DNA of 64,000 nucleotides from PALSA-612 sp963704335. Lineage in GTDB: Bacteria; Actinomycetota; Thermoleophilia; Gaiellales; Gaiellaceae. Positions 59,881-64,000 of the stretch are shown here, one piece after another (the stretch's first letter is position 1; every line of letters begins with the position of its first letter). The stretch lies in contig OY969889.1 of NCBI GenBank assembly GCA_963704335.1, positions 682,001 through 746,000 of the forward strand. The letters run 5' to 3'. A program made the translations under genes and the position numbers. The notes below the pieces were generated by a model. The model made no database searches. It was not told the DNA's origin and saw only the letters and a program-made list of their open reading frames with translations.

Positions 59881-60604
59881 ATGGCGCAGCTGACCTACGT
59901 CGGGCACGCGACCGTCGTGATCGACCTGGACGGCGTGCGTCTGATCACCGACCCCGTGCTCCGTCCGCGCGTGCTTCACCTGCGACGTGTCGGCCCGGTC
60001 CCTCCGTCCGCCTTGCGCGGCCTGGACGCCGTGCTCATCTCGCACGCGCACTGGGACCACCTCGACGTCCCGTCACTCGAACGCCTCGGCAAGGAGCTGC
60101 CCATCGTCTGCCCGGGCGGCGTCAGCGGTCTCCTGCGGCGGAGGAAGTTCCGCAACGTCACGACGCTCGAGGTCGGGGAAGAGGTGCGGATCGGCGCGCT
60201 CGTGGTCAGCGCGGTGCACGCGGAGCACGAAGGGGCGCGCGGCCCGCTGGGGGCCTCGGGGGAGCTCGGGTATGTGGTGAGCGGCTCTCGCAGAATCTAC
60301 TTCGCCGGCGACACCGACCTGTTCGACGACCTGGCTGCGATCGGCCCACTCGACCTGGCCCTCGTTCCCGTCACCGGCTGGGGCTCAAAGGTCGGCCCCG
60401 GACATCTCGACCCCGAGCGTGCGGCCGAGGCGGTTCGGCGGCTGCAACCGCGCGTGGCCGTCCCGATCCACTGGGGCACGCTGGCCCGCATCGGACTCAG
60501 CCCCGATCTCGAGCCCGCCGCACGAGTTCGCCAGGCTCGTGGCCGAGGTCGCGCCGGACGTGGACGTACAGATCATCGAGCCCGGCGGCTCAATCGAGTT
60601 TTGA
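59881..60604 (+). CDS. Metallo-beta-lactamase-fold hydrolase (UlaG-like), one frame break
   Basis: MBL-fold metal-dependent hydrolase of about 240 residues. LTYVGHATVVIDLDGVRLIT opens the fold; the metal site is in VLISHAHWDHLDVPSLERLG (HxHxDH variant), with GPLGASGELGYVVSGSRRIY and FAGDTDLFDDLAAIGPLDLA later and a final His in VAVPIHWGTLARIG. Near 60515 one extra C shifts the frame; the next frame gives PPHEFARLVAEVAPDVDVQI and ends at 60604. Divergent from the phosphatase fusion and exactly abutting the channel gene on the other strand. Substrate unknown; lactonase or phosphodiesterase activity possible. Confidence 0.82.
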
Positions 60605-60942
60605 CTACTCGAGCTTCGACTCGATCGCGGAGAGGCGCTCCTCGAGGCGCTTGAGCAGCTCCTGGAGCTCCTTGTCGGCGGCCTCGCGTCGGTCGAGCTC
60701 TCGCTCCCTCGCGGCTTCCTGGTCCGAGGAGACGAAGCAGCGAAGTCACGGTCGCCGTCAGGAAGGCGAGGAACGTGACGCCGAGGATGATCACGCCACT
60801 GCCGACGATGCGGCCCGAGCACCGTCGTCGGCACGACGTCGCCATAGCCGACGGTGGCGAGCGTGACGATCGCCCACCAGACGGCGATGCCGAAGTTCGG
60901 GAAGTCCTTCTCGTCGACGAGCGTCATCACGAGCCCCGACAT
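60605..60942 (-). CDS. Two-helix potassium channel, frame-broken
   Basis: Ion-channel protein of the Ion_trans_2 type. The pore helix and filter are GIAVWWAIVTLATVGYGDVV, with the potassium signature TVGYGD. After a break near 60810, the inner helix follows as SGVIILGVTFLAFLTATVTS, and after another near 60740 a coiled coil REAADKELQELLKRLEERLS ending at 60605. The ATG at 60942 overlaps the upstream stop (TGATG) but would cut the first helix short (MSGLVMTLVDEKDF), so the true start may be further up with another indel. The coiled coil probably joins four subunits. Confidence 0.72.
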
Positions 60943-62219
60943 CAGCGCGAGGACGACGCGTCGCCGCCGCGAGATACGGAAAGATCCGCCGCCGCGCTAC
61001 CGCCCGCTGCGACGGACTTGTCGAGCCGGCTTCCCAGTCTTCCGCCTGGGCACGATCGGCGCCGAGCCCTACGGACGCCGGCGTGATGCCCGCTGGGAAT
61101 CTCCTTCACGGTCAGTCGCCGGAACGCCTCTACGCCGAGCCCAGTCAAGGCTGCGAAGATGAGGATCGACCAGGGCTGCCGGAAGGCGGGCGTCGGGCCC
61201 CAGGCGACGACGAGCAGGTACAGGCCGCCTACGATCGCGTAGACGAGGCCGGGACGATCGCGGAGCGTCGGCGCCAACCGCTGCCGCACAGACACCGCGG
61301 GCCGCGACGGCCCGGCGATCCACGCGGCGAGGATGACGATCACGCCGTAGGCGATCGCTGTCCAGGCGATGCCGGACAGCAGGTCGGTGCCGATGAACCA
61401 CGCGTTCGATGCCGCGTCCCGTACCGACTCGCCGCTCGCGAGCGTGTCCACGATCCAGTTCCCCGCGAGGCGGCGGATCACCAGCAGCAGCCCACCGACG
61501 ATGACAAACGTGATGCCAACGTTGCGAAGGGTCTCCCGCCGCCGGCCCTTCGCGAGGATAGACGGCGAGGGCGAAGAGCACGAGGATCGCGATCGCAAGG
61601 AAGATCGACAGCTTGCGAATCAGCTCGACAGCCGTCTGCACCGTCCCCAGCTGATCCGCCTCCATGACCACGATGCGGCCGGCCTCAGGGCCGAGACGCT
61701 CCTCGACCTGCTCGTCGGTCAGGCCGATGCGGTCGGCCAACTGCTGGACGATCGGCGACAGGTCGAGCACGACCTCGCCCTCCCCAGTCGCGAGGAACTC
61801 GACCCTCGTCGTCGACGATGCGGATGAAGGCCTCGTGCGCCCGGCGGTTCGCCTCCTCCCAGAGCGTCTGCACGGCTGGACGGCTGAGCAGGTTGTCGGC
61901 CGCGCGGACGGAGAGCTCGCGCAGCCCACCGGCGATCGGGCCTGCGAGCGGCTTGACCTCCGGCGGAAGACGCGCCTGGAGCTCGGCCGCGACGTCGACG
62001 TTCGTGTACAGCTGGTCGACGAGATAGAGCGAGAGAGCGCCGCGGATCTCGTCGTTCTCGAGCAGCTGGGAGCTCGTCGCCACCCACTTGTCGGTCTCCA
62101 GAGCCTGCCGCTTCGCCCAGACCGTCAGCGCGGACACGAGGCCGATCAGGCCTGCGAGCACGATCAGCACCCAGATCGGTGATCCGGCGCCAGCGGGGGA
62201 GCGGCGAAGCCGCGTTCAT
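60942..62219 (-). CDS. Large membrane protein, unknown function, frame-broken
   Basis: Actinobacterial-type integral membrane protein spread over several frames. It begins MNAASPLPRWRRIT at 62219, then after a break near 62178 continues VLIVLAGLIGLVSALTVWAK, KWVATSSQLLENDEIRGALS and LYLVDQLYTNVDVAAELQAR; a break near 61800 leads to SPIVQQLADRIGLTDEQVEE and KLSIFLAIAILVLFALAVY, and one near 61560 to VGITFVIVGGLLLVIRRLAG, GIAWTAIAYGVIVILAAWIA and LTGLGVEAFRRLTVKEIPS. An external region lies between the first and second helix. The end at 60942 is uncertain. No assigned function. Confidence 0.68.
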
Positions 62220-62229
62220 GCGGCTGACC

Positions 62230-62788
62230 CTATCGCAGCCCGCGCAGGCGGAACGCGAGGATGACGTCGGTGATGCCCTTGCTCAGACAGATGACGCCGA
62301 CGTAGACGACGAGGAGAATTATCTGCTCGTGGAAGTTGCCGGCCACCCAGAACGCCAGCCCGAGCTGGATCAGGCCGACGATCAACAGGATCCACCAGAG
62401 CTCGTTCACGTGTTTCGTCGCAAAGGCGGTCATGACGTCGAAGATCCCCTTGAAGAGGAACCACCAGCCGATGATCGAGGCGAGGGCGAGGAACGTCCAG
62501 TTGGGGTTCGCGAACGCGACGATGCCGGCGATCACGAAGATCACGCCGAGGACGCCGTGTAGCCACTTCCAGCCGCCGTGCACGGCCCCGATGGAGAGGA
62601 ACTCGTCGATGCCGCTCGCGATCGCAATGACGCCGAAGAGGATGGAGACCGCGTACACCGTCGACAGCTCCATGCGGAAGACGATGAGGCTCATGATCAG
62701 CCAGAGAATCCCGGCGATCAGGAATACCCACCAGGCCTTGGACACCATCCGCGCGGTGCTCCGCGGAGTCGTAGGTCGCTTCGCTCAC
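62230..62788 (-). CDS. HdeD/DUF308-family membrane protein, one frame break near the start
   Basis: Six-helix membrane protein of the HdeD acid-resistance type. The body reads MVSKAWWVFLIAGILWLIMS, YAVSILFGVIAIASGIDEFL, WLHGVLGVIFVIAGIVAFAN, FLALASIIGWWFLFKGIFDV, WWILLIVGLIQLGLAFWVAG and ILLVVYVGVICLSKGITDVI. An ATG at 62748 could serve, but a strong aaggaggg sits before a GTG at 62788 that starts MSEATYDSAEHRAD in another frame, joining the body through a one-base break near 62752. I therefore take 62788 as the real start. Role in acid or stress tolerance is by family only. Confidence 0.78.
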
Positions 62789-62819
62789 GATCCCTCCTTA
62801 ACTCGACGTCCCGCAGATC

Positions 62820-63095
62820 CTACGACGATTTGCGAATCGGGATGCCGAATTGCTGCTCGGGGCGAAGCTGAGCGCCACACGCCTCGCACGTCACGGCGAA
62901 GGCCGACGAGAAGCGGGCGTCGCACGCGGGACAGCGCGCGAGCAGCTCGCCGCCGCAGGCCGCGCACGCGTCGGGCAGCTCGTCTTCGGTCTCCTCGAAA
63001 TACCGCTGAGCGGCGCCGCAGCGGAGGCAGACCGCCACCCAGTCCCCGAGCACCTTGCGGCGCTCCTCCCGCAGCCAGTCGGCCGCCTTGCCCAT
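62820..63095 (-). CDS. Small zinc-ribbon protein
   Basis: Protein of 91 residues with four CxxC pairs: VCLRCGAAQ, DACAACGG, ARCPACDARF and VTCEACGAQLR, enough for two zinc ribbons. The start helix is MGKAADWLREERRKVLGDWV. It ends FGIPIRKSS. ATG at 63095. It lies two bases after the end of a small membrane ORF and before the HdeD-like gene. Could bind nucleic acid or protein; no assigned function. Confidence 0.75.
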   Translation of the reverse strand: MGKAADWLREERRKVLGDWVAVCLRCGAAQRYFEETEDELPDACAACGGELLARCPACDARFSSAFAVTCEACGAQLRPEQQFGIPIRKSS

Positions 63096-63097
63096 TG

Positions 63098-63316
63098 TCA
63101 GTGGCGCGCGGCGCGGATGATCGGGATCGTGAAGAGCAGCACGAGCAGCAGGAGCAAGAAGGAGGGGTGGACGAAGATCGCCAGCGGAATCGCCAGCACG
63201 ACCGGGAACATCAGGCGAAGGACGAGCGACGAGCAGCGAGAGAGCAGGCACAGGCACGGATGCACGACACGCATGACGACGAGCGGCGACATCGCGCAGC
63301 ACCGACGCGGGAACAT
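63098..63316 (-). CDS. Possible small membrane protein
   Basis: Short frame of about 72 residues with two hydrophobic stretches, MFPVVLAIPLAIFVHPSFLL and LLLVLLFTIPIIRAARH, resembling small Actinomycetota membrane proteins. The N-terminal half (Cys-rich, MSPLVVMRVVHPCLCLLSR) looks less natural and may be out of frame. No ribosome-binding site is clear at the ATG of 63316. It ends two bases before the zinc-ribbon gene, which supports it being real. Confidence 0.4.
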   Translation of the reverse strand: MFPRRCCAMSPLVVMRVVHPCLCLLSRCSSLVLRLMFPVVLAIPLAIFVHPSFLLLLLVLLFTIPIIRAARH

Positions 63317-63420
63317 CACGCGACGAGCAGGATGATCGCGACGATCTTGAGTCCGTCGGCGGTGCAACGTCGCATGACAGATCGGTGCGACGTGCTACAG
63401 GCTTATCGCGGACGGCGAGC
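63317..63420. other. Gap without identified feature
   Basis: About 100 bases between the small membrane frame and the repeat protein. Contains acagatcggtgcgacgtgct but no hairpin or promoter I can support. Confidence 0.3.
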
Positions 63421-63999
63421 CTAGCGGGGACGACGCGTGACGACGATGCCGGCGGCGCCCGTCTGGCCGACGATGCGTACCGTCAGGAGCCAGCAGCCGG
63501 CCTCGGGCACGACGACTGTCGACGGCCAGTAGCCGGCCGGCCCACCCGCTCCTCTGAACTCCTGCCGAAACGTGGTCTGGCCGTCGAGTCGCGAGCCCGT
63601 GACGACCAGCGTGCCGCCGAGCGGCCTCCCGCGCCACAGCACCTTGGCGTTCGTGCCATCTGGGGAGCGGCCGCCGGCGTAGAGCAGCGCACGACCGTCT
63701 TCCGTTCTCCATGGCCAGGCGCCCGACACGCCCGACCGCCGAGGATTGATCCTCGCCCACCCGTCGGCGCCGACAGGTGTCGCATCGCAGGTGCCTTCCG
63801 GCGCAGGGTCGACCGCTTTGACGACGAGCCGTCTCGTCCAGCCGTCGGTCTTCAGCGTCAGCTCCCAGCAGCCGGCGGCGGGCACGGTGATCCCCGACGG
63901 ATAAAAGCCCGCGCCGAGCGTGGCGCCGAACCGTTGGCGGAACGTGCCCTGGCCGTCGAGCCGCTTGCCGACGACCGTCAAGAACCCGCCACCCCACTC
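63421..63999 (-). CDS. Two-repeat protein, partial at the right edge
   Basis: C-terminal part (at least 192 residues) of a protein that continues past the window edge. It contains two similar units of about 60 residues: LTVVGKRLDGQGTFRQRFGA with YPSGITVPAAGCWELTLKTD, and LVVTGSRLDGQTTFRQEFRG with WPSTVVVPEAGCWLLTVRIV. The shared GCWxLT motif and beta pattern suggest immunoglobulin-like or carbohydrate-contacting sandwich domains, probably outside the cell. Between them is RSGVSGAWPWRTEDGRALLY. No start or signal peptide is visible since the gene is cut. Function unknown. Confidence 0.7.
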   Translation of the reverse strand, partial: EWGGGFLTVVGKRLDGQGTFRQRFGATLGAGFYPSGITVPAAGCWELTLKTDGWTRRLVVKAVDPAPEGTCDATPVGADGWARINPRRSGVSGAWPWRTEDGRALLYAGGRSPDGTNAKVLWRGRPLGGTLVVTGSRLDGQTTFRQEFRGAGGPAGYWPSTVVVPEAGCWLLTVRIVGQTGAAGIVVTRRPR

Positions 64000-64000
64000 G

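Noticed and set aside
1..64000. CRISPR array, insertion sequence, prophage, toxin-antitoxin or defence island
   Set aside because: No spaced direct repeats, transposase, integrase, phage structural genes or restriction enzymes were seen. The holin-like domain at 57846 is part of a chromosomal fusion protein.

Overview
The window is about 68-70% GC and dense with short-spaced, often overlapping genes that use GTG and TTG starts freely. It carries HrcA/CIRCE-type chaperonin control, a PE-LIG-POL LigD, secreted proteins with simple hydrophobic leaders, and family 5 solute-binding proteins beginning KEGGTFR next to a cyclase/beta-propeller protein. Together this suits a soil Actinomycetota of the Thermoleophilia type (Gaiellales or Solirubrobacterales), probably a metagenome-assembled genome. 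That placement is inference. At least fourteen genes carry single-base frame breaks while their conserved sequence continues in another frame, so many 'broken' genes here may be assembly indels rather than true pseudogenes.

Layout. 14-12188: a surface-polysaccharide locus, nearly all on the minus strand, with seven glycosyltransferases or relatives, a Wzm/Wzt-type ABC exporter and, inserted on the plus strand, a PhyH-like dioxygenase and a small secreted protein. 12211-15829: type II NADH dehydrogenase and convergent LigD. 15959-21073: a tightly overlapping minus-strand string HAD hydrolase - tandem GNAT - zinc-ribbon ureohydrolase - NagZ-like glycosidase - AccD - AccA. 21101-25801: two solute-binding proteins (the first heavily frame-broken) convergent with a class III cyclase/membrane/beta-propeller protein. 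25823-28192: lipid-kinase-like protein, FAD amine oxidoreductase, secreted protein.

28247-31987: a phenylacetyl-CoA epoxidase operon (paaA, an ankyrin protein, paaB, paaC, paaD, a lipoprotein) divergent from a TetR repressor, with a match to the PaaR operator between them. 31984-37781: ornithine-cyclodeaminase-like protein, Crp/Fnr regulator, peptidase E, GNAT, tRNA-Arg, YgfZ, a molybdopterin oxidoreductase, and a TetR gene with a perfect palindrome in front of it. 38056-40104: groS-groL with a CIRCE-like operator. 40180-42150: Nudix, ASCH, ZIP transporter and a PLDc_N-SHOCT membrane protein.

42213-46243: a sulfatase gene cluster containing sulfatase, a DUF6325-like protein, a SHOCT protein and the formylglycine-generating enzyme that would activate the sulfatase. 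46240-53797: mostly membrane proteins (AI-2E type, LPG-synthase-TM type, GAP/SfLAP type, EamA, MFS, and three coupled genes of unknown role). 53818-57794: glutamate decarboxylase, class II amidotransferase, cation/proton antiporter, DUF7144-like protein. 57846-63999: a holin-like/phosphodiesterase fusion, metallo-beta-lactamase-fold hydrolase, potassium channel, further membrane proteins, a zinc-ribbon protein, and a repeat protein that runs off the right edge. No CRISPR array, insertion sequence, prophage or rRNA gene was seen, and no intergenic stretch exceeds 300 bases without a proposed gene.
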